Origin: Clostridiales bacterium
GTDB taxonomy: Bacteria; Bacillota; Clostridia; Lachnospirales; Cellulosilyticaceae
Length of the DNA stretch: 64,000 nucleotides
Direction: 5' to 3'
Assembly: GCA_019418225.1 (NCBI GenBank)
Contig: DYCF01000011.1
Span: 58,303 to 122,302 of the forward strand
The position numbers were made by a program, and so were the translations under genes. The notes under the pieces were generated by a model. It was not told where the DNA came from and did not search any database. It was given only the letters and a program-made list of their open reading frames with translations. Every line of letters begins with the position of its first letter. The stretch's first letter is position 1. Positions 1 to 9,092 of the stretch are shown here, piece after piece.

Positions 1-1941
1 TGTATCTGGACTTACAACCACAACCTCATTTGCCCTTAAGTGTGTTGCTTCACAGCAAATGGCCCTCATTGTACTTGCAATACCTTGCCCCATGCAAGCT
101 GCACTAGTACGTAAGCTTACCTTGCCCCCTACAATTTTAAGTTTAACGCGTCCTGTATCTGGTACACCTACCCCTAAGCCTGCATTTTTAATCGCACAGG
201 CAATACCGGCATGGTTAAAATTAGCATAATATGTATCTTTTACAGCTTCTAATGTTTCTACAATGGCTGTACTATCATCGGCGATTTGACCATTTGGCAA
301 AACGTCTCCTGGCCGCAGTGCATTTAAATAACGGATTTGATAAGGATCTATTCCTACCTTCTCTGCTAATAAATTTAAGTTACACTCTGTGGCAAATATA
401 GTTTGCGTTACACCAAAACCACGGAAGGCACCGCTTGGCACATTATTGGTATAAACACTGGTACCTATAATATCAATATTTTGATAATTATAAGGCCCTG
501 CTGCATGTGTACAAGCCCTTTGAAGTACAGGTCCTCCTAATGAAGCATAGGCACCTGTATCTGAAATAAGGCGCAGTTTCATAGCTGTCAGTTTCCCCTT
601 TTTATCACAGCCTGTAGTCAGTACCATCTTCATAGGATGACGTTTAGGATGCACCATTAAGCTTTCTTCTCTTGTAAGTGTTACTTGTACTGGAACCTTG
701 GCAATATAAGCAAGTAAAGCTGCATGATGCTGTACGCTCATATCTTCTTTTCCGCCAAAGGCTCCCCCTACATAAGCGCCCCTTACAGTAAGGCAGCTTT
801 CTGAAATACCTAATAAACGTCTAATTTCTCGGTACTCATCATAGATGGACTGTCCCCCTGTATATACCGTTAAATGATCGCCTTCTGGTACTGCTAAGGC
901 GCTTTCTGGTTCTAGAAAAGCATGTTCCTGAGCAGGTGTCTCATAGGTCTTAGTGACCACATAAGCGGAATTTTTCAAAGCTTCTTCCACATTGCCACGC
1001 TTAACCTTCTCTACCCGATAGATGTTACCTGTCTCGTGAATTTTATAATCCGTTAAATGCATGGCTTCTTCAGGATCAAAGACCGGGGTTCTTTCCTCAT
1101 AATCCACCTTAATCAAAGCCTTAATTTCTGCTAATGCCTTCTTGGATTTTGCTGCAACTAAGGCAACTGCATCGCCATAATATCTCGTTTCTTCTCCCAC
1201 ATCTATAAGGGCTGGCCAGTCTTTCGTTAAATGTCCTAAAACTCTCTCCCCAGGTATATCTTTTGCTAAAACAATTGCTACGACCTCAGGATGCGCTAAA
1301 GCCTTAGTTAAATCTATAGCTTTGACTAAAGCTCTAGGATATGCTGCTCTTAAGGCACTCCCATAGACCATGCCATCTACTTTAATATCCCCTGCAAACT
1401 TCCCTATACCTAAAATCTTATCTTTTGCATCTGGTCTTACACAAGCCTCACCTACTTTGCCAATAGTTTCTTCTAAAATAGGTTCTTCTTCTCTCCTTAG
1501 GCATTTTGCGGCTAATCCTATGGCTTTGATAATCTTTTTATATCCTGTGCAGCGACAAATATTGCCTTTTATAGCCTCACCAATCTCAGCCTGAGTAGGA
1601 TTTAAATTTACGTCCAATAAGGACTTGGCACTAATCACCATTCCTGGTATACAAAAGCCGCATTGTACAGCGCCTACCTTTGAAAAGGCATATTCATAAA
1701 CCTGCTTTTCTTTTGCACTTAATCCTTCTACGGTAACCAGTGACTTCCCTTCTACTTTGGCAGCAGTTAATAAACATGCCCGCATTTTCTTCCCATCAAC
1801 TAAAATCATGCAGGCACCACAGGCTCCTTCACCACACCCATTTTTAACAGATGTTAAATCTAATTGGTCCCGTAAATACTCTAATATATTAATATTTTCT
1901 TCAACTTGCTGATTCATGTCATTTACCCTAAACGCATACAT
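1..1941 (-). CDS. Selenium-dependent-type xanthine dehydrogenase, 2Fe-2S/molybdenum fusion (3' end cut by window edge)
   Basis: The reading frame starts at an ATG at 1939-1941, behind an AAGGGGTGAG ribosome binding site, and stays open to the left edge, so the C terminus is missing. The N terminus is a plant-type [2Fe-2S] domain (CGEGACGAC at residues 36-44, Cys 56), followed by a second 2Fe-2S helical domain (VQCGFCIPGM and NICRCTGY). An aldehyde-oxidase hammerhead and a molybdopterin-binding domain follow (VGGAFGGKED, AFRGFGV). This order, iron-sulfur fused directly to molybdenum without an FAD domain, matches the XdhD/Se_dep_XDH family. It would hydroxylate a purine such as xanthine or hypoxanthine, or reduce urate. 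It is the last visible gene of the purine operon. Incorporation of labile selenium is family knowledge and cannot be read from the DNA. Confidence 0.9.
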   Translation of the reverse strand, partial: MYAFRVNDMNQQVEENINILEYLRDQLDLTSVKNGCGEGACGACMILVDGKKMRACLLTAAKVEGKSLVTVEGLSAKEKQVYEYAFSKVGAVQCGFCIPGMVISAKSLLDVNLNPTQAEIGEAIKGNICRCTGYKKIIKAIGLAAKCLRREEEPILEETIGKVGEACVRPDAKDKILGIGKFAGDIKVDGMVYGSALRAAYPRALVKAIDLTKALAHPEVVAIVLAKDIPGERVLGHLTKDWPALIDVGEETRYYGDAVALVAAKSKKALAEIKALIKVDYEERTPVFDPEEAMHLTDYKIHETGNIYRVEKVKRGNVEEALKNSAYVVTKTYETPAQEHAFLEPESALAVPEGDHLTVYTGGQSIYDEYREIRRLLGISESCLTVRGAYVGGAFGGKEDMSVQHHAALLAYIAKVPVQVTLTREESLMVHPKRHPMKMVLTTGCDKKGKLTAMKLRLISDTGAYASLGGPVLQRACTHAAGPYNYQNIDIIGTSVYTNNVPSGAFRGFGVTQTIFATECNLNLLAEKVGIDPYQIRYLNALRPGDVLPNGQIADDSTAIVETLEAVKDTYYANFNHAGIACAIKNAGLGVGVPDTGRVKLKIVGGKVSLRTSAACMGQGIASTMRAICCEATHLRANEVVVVSPDT

Positions 1942-1950
1942 TTTTCTCAC

Positions 1951-2044
1951 CCCTTTCCTTTTCTTAGTACATGTCCTCCTCGAATCTGTGTCGGTATCCC
2001 TTTCCTTTTCTTAGTACATGTCCTCCTCGAATCTGTGTCGGTAT
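1951..2044. repeat. 47-bp perfect tandem duplication
   Basis: Positions 1951-1997 and 1998-2044 are identical 47-bp copies, and the first bases of a third copy (cccttt) follow. The duplication spans the 3' end of the deacylase gene and the leader of the downstream xanthine dehydrogenase gene. Because 47 is not a multiple of three, the deacylase frame reads the two copies differently. Confidence 0.97.
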
Positions 2045-3592
2045 CCCTTTCTTGATGGCAAGTTTACCATTTACGATGACATAGACAATGCCTTCTGGTG
2101 TTTGCTTTGGGTTTTGGAAGGTTCCTTTATCTTTTACTGTCTCAAAGTCAAATAAAACAAGATCTGCATAATAGCCTTCTTTAATAATGCCTCTTTCTTT
2201 AATTCCTATAGCTTGTGCTGCTTTGCCTGTCATTTTATAAATAGCTTCTTCTAAGGTAAGTACTTTCTCTTGTCTGACATATTTACTAAGTACTCTTGGA
2301 AAAGCCCCATAAACTCTAGGATGAGGCTTTCCTGAAAGCAAGCCATCGGTACACACATTCATTTCGGGTCTGCTCATAATTGTCTTCACATGTTCTTCTA
2401 TACCATAAAAGTCCACCATGCCTACTGCATTATTTTCTTCTAACAGTAAATCAAAAGCCGCCTCTAAGGCTTCTTTTCCTCTTTTTTTGCCTAAGCCATC
2501 AAGGCTTAACCCTACCACATCTTGATTTTCCTGACTTTCTACACTTGTAATAAAGATGCCTTCTGTTCCTGCAAATTGAATAAAGTTATCCCATCCTGGA
2601 ATGCCCTTTTCAATATCTTCTTTTATTTTCTTGCGAAGGGCCTTATCTTGCAGACGTTTTACTAATTCTTCTGTCCCCCCATCGTGTACCCAAGGCGGTA
2701 AAATCACACCTAGCATCGTGCTACCTGCCACATAGGGATATTGATCAAAGGAAACGTTAACCCCTTCTTTTTTAGCTTCATCCAGCTTTCTAAGCATAGC
2801 CTCAAGCTTACCCCAGTTGGACTTGCCGCATACTTTAAAATGAGAAAAATGAACATTGACGCCAGAAGCTTTACCAATCTTAATGATTTCATCCATAGAC
2901 TCTAAGATATCATCTGCCTCACTTCTTTGATGGACTACAAATACTCCCTTATATGCACTTACAATCTTGCAAAGCGCAATAAGCTCCTCTGCGCCTGCGT
3001 AAGCGCAAGGCATATAAATTAGTCCACTAGAAAGCCCATAGCAACCATTTTCCATTTCTTCTCTTACAATGTCACACATTTTCTCTAGTTCCTGTTTTGT
3101 AGGTGGCCTATCATCTAATCCCATAGCCTGCATTCTTACATTACCATGAGGTAACAAATACGTTTCATTTAAAGCAGGCTCAGCTGCTTCAATGCACCTT
3201 AAATAATTTGCCGTAGTTTCATACTGCCAATCTAAACTTTCATCCTTCCCATCTAATCCTGCTATGTTCTTTTGCCAAGGAGCAATATATTTTAAAGGTA
3301 AGGGCGCCATAGAAATACCGTCTTGCCCTAGAACCTCTGTTGTAATTCCCTGCTCTAATTTAGGCAAAAGCTGTGGGCTTGATAAAACCACTAGGTCACT
3401 ATGACTATGCGTATCAATAAATCCAGGTGCACAAATAAGTCCTGTACCCTCAATGATTTCCACTTTCTCATTTAAAGCAGGCTCACCTATTATAATCTGC
3501 TTAATGCGCTCTCCTTCTATATAAATACTTCCTTTATATCGCCCTTTTCCTGTGCCATCGATGATGGTGGCATCTTTGATACATATTCCCAT
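1964..3592 (-). CDS. N-acyl-D-amino-acid deacylase / D-aminoacylase family amidohydrolase
   Basis: This 542-residue metal-dependent amidohydrolase carries the metal-binding motif GFIDTHSHSD near residue 58, later metal-site elements (LLPHGNVR, VHQRSEAD, VHFSHFKV) and a C-terminal ADLVLFD segment typical of D-aminoacylases. The family hydrolyses N-acyl-D-amino acids or related cyclic amides. Its place inside a purine operon suggests it acts on an acyl or carbamoyl intermediate, which is inference. The C terminus is odd. A 47-bp tandem duplication shifts the end of the frame, so the usual VLRKGKG ending is followed by about ten extra residues before a stop at 1964. Without the duplication the TGA at 1947-1949 would end the protein just before the next start. 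Confidence 0.85.
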   Translation of the reverse strand: MGICIKDATIIDGTGKGRYKGSIYIEGERIKQIIIGEPALNEKVEIIEGTGLICAPGFIDTHSHSDLVVLSSPQLLPKLEQGITTEVLGQDGISMAPLPLKYIAPWQKNIAGLDGKDESLDWQYETTANYLRCIEAAEPALNETYLLPHGNVRMQAMGLDDRPPTKQELEKMCDIVREEMENGCYGLSSGLIYMPCAYAGAEELIALCKIVSAYKGVFVVHQRSEADDILESMDEIIKIGKASGVNVHFSHFKVCGKSNWGKLEAMLRKLDEAKKEGVNVSFDQYPYVAGSTMLGVILPPWVHDGGTEELVKRLQDKALRKKIKEDIEKGIPGWDNFIQFAGTEGIFITSVESQENQDVVGLSLDGLGKKRGKEALEAAFDLLLEENNAVGMVDFYGIEEHVKTIMSRPEMNVCTDGLLSGKPHPRVYGAFPRVLSKYVRQEKVLTLEEAIYKMTGKAAQAIGIKERGIIKEGYYADLVLFDFETVKDKGTFQNPKQTPEGIVYVIVNGKLAIKKGIPTQIRGGHVLRKGKGYRHRFEEDMY

Positions 3593-3605
3593 CTTGCCAC
3601 CACCT

Positions 3606-4790
3606 TTACTTTAATAATGCTTTTATAATGCCATAGTAACATTCTGTTACTTGTTCTAGCTGGCTAATTTCAATATACTCATCAATGGTATGGGCAAGGC
3701 TTTCTAGTGAAGGCCCCATACCAAGTATTTTAATCCCTGCTTCACCTGCATAATGACTGCCATTCGTACAAAAATTATACTGAGTGATTTCTGGCTGAAA
3801 GCCCATTTGATTTAGTGTTTCTAAAACATCTTGTATATATTGCTCTTCTTTATCAAATAACCAACCGGGGAAAAATCTCTCTCCTGAAATCTTATGCCCT
3901 GTATAGCACGTTTCTTCTCCTATAGCAAAAGACACCTTGGCTTTAAACTGAGGGTCCTCCTTTGCTAGTTCATCAATAATCTTTTGAAGGGGGGCAAGGA
4001 CGCTTTCCTTTGTCTCTCCTACAAGTAATCTTCTGTCATAAGTCGCCATACAATACTCTGGGACGACAGATGCTCCCGGATAAGGACTTGATTTAATATC
4101 AGTGAGTTCTAGAATACCATCACCTAATATATCATGATGAGGTGCCTTAAACTCTTTTATCCTTTCTACCAACTTGCACATACTATAAACCGCATTAACG
4201 CCTTTCTCGGGATTAGCAGAATGAGCTGGTACCCCAAAGGTCTCCATCTTCACTTCACCTCTGCCACGCTGCCCAATTTTTAGATTTAAGTTGGATGCCT
4301 CGCCAATAATGACATAATCTGGTTTCACCATCTCACTAATGCTTCTGGCCGCAACACCTTCAAAACATTCCTCATGAACTACTCCAGCTACATAAATCTC
4401 TCCAGCAAATTCCTTGCCTGTATCTTTAGCAAAGTTAGCTGCAGCCTCCACCATAGCTGCTACAGCTCCTTTCATATCCGAAGTCCCCCTCCCATAAATC
4501 TTCCCATCTACAATTTTTCCGCCAAAAGGAGGATATATCCATTTTTCTTCGTCTTCTACAGGTACAGTATCCATATGCCCATCAAACAAAATACGTTTTC
4601 CAGGCTTTTTCCCCCTAATCACGCCCACCACATTACCATATCCATCTCGTCTTATCTCATCAAACCCACTTCTCCTAAAATATGCTTCAAGCACTCTAAC
4701 TACACCTTGCTCTTCCCCAGAATAACTCCTTTCACGAACTAATTCTTGGCACAATGTCGTAACAGCCCTCTTCCTACTCTCACTAAGCAT
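3606..4790 (-). CDS. ygeY: YgeY family selenium-metabolism hydrolase (M20 peptidase fold)
   Basis: This M20-family zinc hydrolase shows the first metal-site motif DGHMDTVP and the second-metal segment GVVHEECFEG, and it closes with HTIDEYIEI. YgeY belongs to the conserved anaerobic purine and selenium cluster next to diaminopropionate ammonia-lyase, and probably cleaves an amide-bonded intermediate. Its precise substrate is not known to me. The frame is open back to an ATG at 4823, but GGAG lies about ten bases before the ATG at 4790. That start, giving MLSESRK, is preferred and leaves 66 bases after the dpaL stop. The length, about 394 residues, is normal for the family. Confidence 0.88.
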   Translation of the reverse strand: MLSESRKRAVTTLCQELVRERSYSGEEQGVVRVLEAYFRRSGFDEIRRDGYGNVVGVIRGKKPGKRILFDGHMDTVPVEDEEKWIYPPFGGKIVDGKIYGRGTSDMKGAVAAMVEAAANFAKDTGKEFAGEIYVAGVVHEECFEGVAARSISEMVKPDYVIIGEASNLNLKIGQRGRGEVKMETFGVPAHSANPEKGVNAVYSMCKLVERIKEFKAPHHDILGDGILELTDIKSSPYPGASVVPEYCMATYDRRLLVGETKESVLAPLQKIIDELAKEDPQFKAKVSFAIGEETCYTGHKISGERFFPGWLFDKEEQYIQDVLETLNQMGFQPEITQYNFCTNGSHYAGEAGIKILGMGPSLESLAHTIDEYIEISQLEQVTECYYGIIKALLK

Positions 4791-4856
4791 CTTCCTCACT
4801 CCTTCCATAAACTCTCTACGCATCTTACTGCTCTTTTTATTTCCTATTCTCTACGC

Positions 4857-6059
4857 CTATTCTCTAATTCTACTTTCTTCACCTTCCCACACAATCCGTC
4901 TATAACTTGCCTTATCTGTATCTCCCTCGGAGTTAAAGCACAAAATAACCGATTCTGCGTTAATGCCTAATGCTATCTTTAAATCTTCAAGCCCTTTGTC
5001 TGTCATAATTTCATACATACAACCAAATCCAGCTGCACCACTCTCCCCCGCAATAATACGGAGGTCATCTTTTAAAGGCGACGATAAAACGCGCATCCCA
5101 TCTGCTGCTGCATAATCCGGACAAGAAATAAAGTGCTCCACATAATCTCTTAAAACATCAACCCCCACAGTTACAGTTTCACCGCAAGCTAAGCCTGCCA
5201 TAATGGTATGCATATAACCTGTTACAGGATGAATCTTTCCATCATTAATTTTCATCGTTTTAAAAACACAAGCGGCTTCATTAGGTTCTACTATTGTAAT
5301 CACAGGTTTTTCTTCTCCATAAACATCTGCAAAAAATCCTGCTACTGCTGTTGCAAAAGAACCAACTCCTGCCTGCACAAAAATATGTGTCGGTTTAACC
5401 CCCTTAAGCTGCTCATAAACTTCTAAGACCATAGTGGTATAACCTTGCATAATGGCAATAGGAATCTCCTCATAACCTGGCCATGATGTATCTTGAACTA
5501 AAACCCAATTATTTTTTGCAGCATGTTTGCTTGCTAAACGCACAGCATCATCATAATTAAAATCTGTAATCTTAACCTTTGCACCTTCTGCTTTAATATG
5601 ATTCAATCGCTCCATACTACTTCCCTTAGGCATATAAATTACGCAATCTTGCATAAGCTGTTTAGCCGTCCATGCTACGCCTCTTCCATGATTGCCATCT
5701 GTAGCTGAAATAAAGGTCATCTTCCCAAGCTTTCTTCTTGTTTCTCTAGAAACAAGTTGCTCATAAGTGAGTTCTTCCTTCTTTATACCTAACTGCTTCG
5801 CAATATAACTGCCAATGGCAAAGCTGCCACCTAGCACTTTAAAGGCATTCAGCCCAAAGCGATAAGACTCATCCTTGATATAAATTTCTTTTACCCCCAG
5901 CTCCCCTGCCAATGCATTTAATGCTCTTAAAGGTGTTTCCTGATACATAGGGAAACTTTCATGATACTTTTTTGCACTTTGGGCAACTTCTTTTCCCACA
6001 AAGCTTACATCGGCTTTAGCTTCTTTTTTACCTTCTCTTGATACAATTTCAAATCCCAT
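4857..6059 (-). CDS. dpaL: Diaminopropionate ammonia-lyase (PLP enzyme)
   Basis: The 400-residue fold-type II PLP enzyme has its Schiff-base lysine at about residue 74 in FGLNAFKVLGGSFAI, the substrate loop SATDGNHGRGVAW and the C-terminal NSEGDTDKASYR signature of DpaL/YgeX. It converts 2,3-diaminopropionate to pyruvate and two ammonia molecules, a late step that yields carbon and nitrogen from purine-derived intermediates. Only one base separates the upstream ygfK-like stop (TAA) from its ATG, so translation is probably coupled. The length matches the E. coli enzyme. Confidence 0.95.
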   Translation of the reverse strand: MGFEIVSREGKKEAKADVSFVGKEVAQSAKKYHESFPMYQETPLRALNALAGELGVKEIYIKDESYRFGLNAFKVLGGSFAIGSYIAKQLGIKKEELTYEQLVSRETRRKLGKMTFISATDGNHGRGVAWTAKQLMQDCVIYMPKGSSMERLNHIKAEGAKVKITDFNYDDAVRLASKHAAKNNWVLVQDTSWPGYEEIPIAIMQGYTTMVLEVYEQLKGVKPTHIFVQAGVGSFATAVAGFFADVYGEEKPVITIVEPNEAACVFKTMKINDGKIHPVTGYMHTIMAGLACGETVTVGVDVLRDYVEHFISCPDYAAADGMRVLSSPLKDDLRIIAGESGAAGFGCMYEIMTDKGLEDLKIALGINAESVILCFNSEGDTDKASYRRIVWEGEESRIRE

Positions 6060-6060
6060 A

Positions 6061-7710
6061 TTATAGCCTACCTTCCTTTTTGATTTTACTCACCACTGTC
6101 GCTACTAAAGGAGATACACTCTGAAGCTTGCCATCTTTACGATAAGCTAAAATTAGATTTTCACCTTTATGACTTAGTATTACCTCGCACCTACAAAGCA
6201 CCCCATCATTAGTACTATTCATAAAGCTTTCTTTATCTGTAAAGAGCGTCAATTTCTCTTTGTAGGGGCTATGGCCTCTAATACATTCACAAGCGCAGCA
6301 CCCACATTCATTACACAAATCATCTATATGTACAATATATTTTTTTCCCTCTATCTGTACTGCCACATTCGCCCGATTAGGACAAACATCCATGCAGTTC
6401 TCACACTTACTGCACAGCATGTCATATGCCTTAGACCTTTTAAATAAGTGTGTTGCTTTATAATCATAATCTTTATCTAAAACTGCTGCCTCAGCTAATG
6501 CCTTAAGTTTTTCTACTTGAAGTCTACCACTTACCTGCTCTTCACTTTTATCCTCTCTTCTGCTTGCCTTTATTAATCGAGATAAATTTTTATATCCCCC
6601 TGGTTTTAATAAAAATGAAGACACCGTAATAGGAAAAACGCCCGTTTCTAATAATGCTTTTATATTACTTGTATCAATACCGCCAGAATATGATATTTTG
6701 ATATCACCTCTAAAATATTTTGCCAGTTCATAGGTGACTCCCATTGCTATAGGATAAAGTATGGGACCAGACATATACATCGCTTCACCCATTAGCTCCT
6801 GATGCTGAATACAAACAGGTAAAGTATTGGTCAGTTTAATCCCAAATGTACGCTGACATACTTTTGCAACCTGTTGCAAATCTGCTATGAGCTTCTGAAC
6901 CTCACCAAGATTTAAATCCTTTTCAAACATTTCCCCGACAAAGCGAACATCTTCATAACCTTTGGCATCTAAGATTTGTCTTATTTTTTCTTCCCCTAAC
7001 AAGGTCGGATTTAATTTCACATAAGTATGAAGGCCCTTTTCCTTCATTAAATAAGTAGCAATTTCCTCAATCTCTTCCTTCTTACATCCATGTAACGTTG
7101 ATAATGTCACTGTGTCTGAAATCCTGTCACAACAGAGTATCTCATCTATTTCTAAGTCACTTAGTCCCCAAAGCTTCTGGCCATTTGTTCTAATGTAGCG
7201 ACAGTCCTTTTGCCACTCTTCTGATAAACTGGCCTTTTTCATTGTTTCTATAAAGGCATCTACCTTAGCGGATTTAATTCCCTCTAAGTCATAGCCCACA
7301 CTCATAATGAAATGAACATCTTCTAATGGTCTAAGACCTAAAACTCTACTTAAAACACCTATTAATAAATAAGCCTTGATATATTCATCTCCAGCTTCTT
7401 TAATTGTCAGTTCTGTGGACCACTCTGTGTTATAAACTTCATACCCTACATAAATACAAGGCTTTGTAATATTTAGTGCCTTACCCTCTAAAACCTGTAC
7501 TGTCTTAAGTTCAAAATAAGTGGCGCCTGCTGCATAGGCACAAATAATATTAGTCGCGAGCTGTGTATGTGGCCCCGCTGCTGGTCCTATAGGCACCTCC
7601 TCTGTCGTCTCTATAACCGGCACCCCATAAAATGATTTACTTTGATTATATTCTGCCATAAGACTCTGAATCATCTTTTCAAATAACATAGGCCGCATTT
7701 TATCACGCAT
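6061..7710 (-). CDS. ygfK: Short YgfK-like oxidoreductase subunit (DHOD-like plus Fe-S, no GltD domain)
   Basis: The start is taken as the ATG at 7710, because AGGAGGGGAG precedes it. A longer frame to 7752 would overlap ssnA. The roughly 549-residue protein begins with a dihydroorotate/dihydropyrimidine-dehydrogenase-like barrel (GPAAGPHTQLATNI near the N terminus, ISYSGGIDTSNIK near residue 355). It ends with a ferredoxin-like part containing CSKCENCMDVCPNRANV and CNECGCCACECIRG, followed by SPYKEKLTLF. Full YgfK proteins are about 1000 residues, with a GltD-like FAD/NAD(P)H domain between these parts. That middle is absent here, although both ends are recognisable. Electron exchange must then use another partner, perhaps the XdhB-like FAD subunit encoded nearby, which is inference. 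Confidence 0.8.
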   Translation of the reverse strand: MRDKMRPMLFEKMIQSLMAEYNQSKSFYGVPVIETTEEVPIGPAAGPHTQLATNIICAYAAGATYFELKTVQVLEGKALNITKPCIYVGYEVYNTEWSTELTIKEAGDEYIKAYLLIGVLSRVLGLRPLEDVHFIMSVGYDLEGIKSAKVDAFIETMKKASLSEEWQKDCRYIRTNGQKLWGLSDLEIDEILCCDRISDTVTLSTLHGCKKEEIEEIATYLMKEKGLHTYVKLNPTLLGEEKIRQILDAKGYEDVRFVGEMFEKDLNLGEVQKLIADLQQVAKVCQRTFGIKLTNTLPVCIQHQELMGEAMYMSGPILYPIAMGVTYELAKYFRGDIKISYSGGIDTSNIKALLETGVFPITVSSFLLKPGGYKNLSRLIKASRREDKSEEQVSGRLQVEKLKALAEAAVLDKDYDYKATHLFKRSKAYDMLCSKCENCMDVCPNRANVAVQIEGKKYIVHIDDLCNECGCCACECIRGHSPYKEKLTLFTDKESFMNSTNDGVLCRCEVILSHKGENLILAYRKDGKLQSVSPLVATVVSKIKKEGRL

Positions 7711-7733
7711 TGTCTCTCCCCTCCTTCTAACGC

Positions 7734-9062
7734 CTAATCTAATCTTTTCCAAAACGCTGCTACTTGCTGCCTACACGCTGCAAGTAATTCCTTTTCATCT
7801 ATCCCCATTATCTGTCTATGCAGCATAACAATTTGACCATTTATAATTGTCGTATCAGTCATTGCCCCCTGCATGCCAAACATAAGGTGTCCATTAATAT
7901 TTTCTGCTGTCATAGGGGTATAAGGTGTATAATCCATCATTATAAGGTCCGCCTTAGCCCCTTGTTTTAAAATACCAATAGGACACTCAAACACCTTACT
8001 TGCCATTTCACTATTATGCTGAAATAAACACCTGCAAGCTTCATCAAATCCTCTATTTGGCAAACCTCGCTGATGTTTCTGCAAAATATTGGCCACCTTT
8101 AGAGATTCAAGCATATCATTGGTATAACCATCTGTACCAAGTCCTACTCTTAAGCCTTCATCTAACATGCCAATAATATCTGGTGCCCCTACTGCATTAT
8201 TCATATTAGACTCTGGATTATGAATAACTGTGGTCTTCGTTTCTTTTAAAAGCTTTCTGTCTTCCTTGTCTATATGGATGCAGTGACCTGCCAACGTATC
8301 TTTTCCTAATATCTCTTCATCAAACAATCTTCTTACCACAGACTTCCCATAGCGCTCTTTACTAAAGCCTGCATCATACCTACCTTCTGCAATATGGATA
8401 TGATATCCTGCACCAAAGACATTTTCTTTTCTAACCTGCGCCAATGTTTCATCACTTAATGTAAATGAGGCATGAAGGCCTATTAGTCCTTTAACCATAT
8501 CACTTGCCATTGCCTTGGCATATGCTATAAAGGCTATATTCTCTTCTATGGCTTCCCTCGTCTTCTCACTCCCCTCACGGTCTGAAATTTCATAAGCTAG
8601 ACATGTTCTCACATGTAATTTTTGAGCTGCCTTTTCAATCTCAAACAAGCTACCTACTACACTGCCATAACTGGCATGATGATCAATAACAGTGGTTACG
8701 CCATTTTTAATACATTCTATATACGTTACTAACGCACTATAATACACTTCTTCTAGTGAAAGATGATGGTCAATTTTCCACCATAAGCTTTTTAGCGTTT
8801 CTATAAAATTTTGAGGTACAGGCCCCTTCAAATGAAGCCCTCTTGCAAAGGCACTATAAATATGGGTATGCCCATTAATAAAGCCAGGCATAATGACCTT
8901 TCCCTTTGCATCTATAATGTCACTTTCTGGATACTTTGATCTGACCTTCTCAAAAGGTCCGACTTCCGTAATCTCCGTCCCTTCTATTACAACAGCACCA
9001 TTTGTATAATAAGGTTTTATTTCATCTCTTGTTATAACGGGTCCATTTCCTATAATTATCAT
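7734..9062 (-). CDS. ssnA: Putative aminohydrolase SsnA
   Basis: This amidohydrolase of the chlorohydrolase/guanine-deaminase type has the metal motif GFINGHTHIYSAFARG, a GLHASFTLS metal histidine region, and HIHIAEG, AGHCIHID and LGTDGYTND signatures. SsnA is a constant member of the ygfK-ssnA-dpaL purine cluster and is expected to deaminate or open a purine-derived ring, but its exact substrate is unproven. The frame extends to 9086, but AAAGGAGG sits about eight bases before the ATG at 9062 (MIIIGNGP), which is therefore chosen. The next gene downstream, ygfK, begins 23 bases after the stop. Confidence 0.88.
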   Translation of the reverse strand: MIIIGNGPVITRDEIKPYYTNGAVVIEGTEITEVGPFEKVRSKYPESDIIDAKGKVIMPGFINGHTHIYSAFARGLHLKGPVPQNFIETLKSLWWKIDHHLSLEEVYYSALVTYIECIKNGVTTVIDHHASYGSVVGSLFEIEKAAQKLHVRTCLAYEISDREGSEKTREAIEENIAFIAYAKAMASDMVKGLIGLHASFTLSDETLAQVRKENVFGAGYHIHIAEGRYDAGFSKERYGKSVVRRLFDEEILGKDTLAGHCIHIDKEDRKLLKETKTTVIHNPESNMNNAVGAPDIIGMLDEGLRVGLGTDGYTNDMLESLKVANILQKHQRGLPNRGFDEACRCLFQHNSEMASKVFECPIGILKQGAKADLIMMDYTPYTPMTAENINGHLMFGMQGAMTDTTIINGQIVMLHRQIMGIDEKELLAACRQQVAAFWKRLD

Positions 9063-9092
9063 GCCTTCTGCCTCCTTTAACCTCACTTCTGA

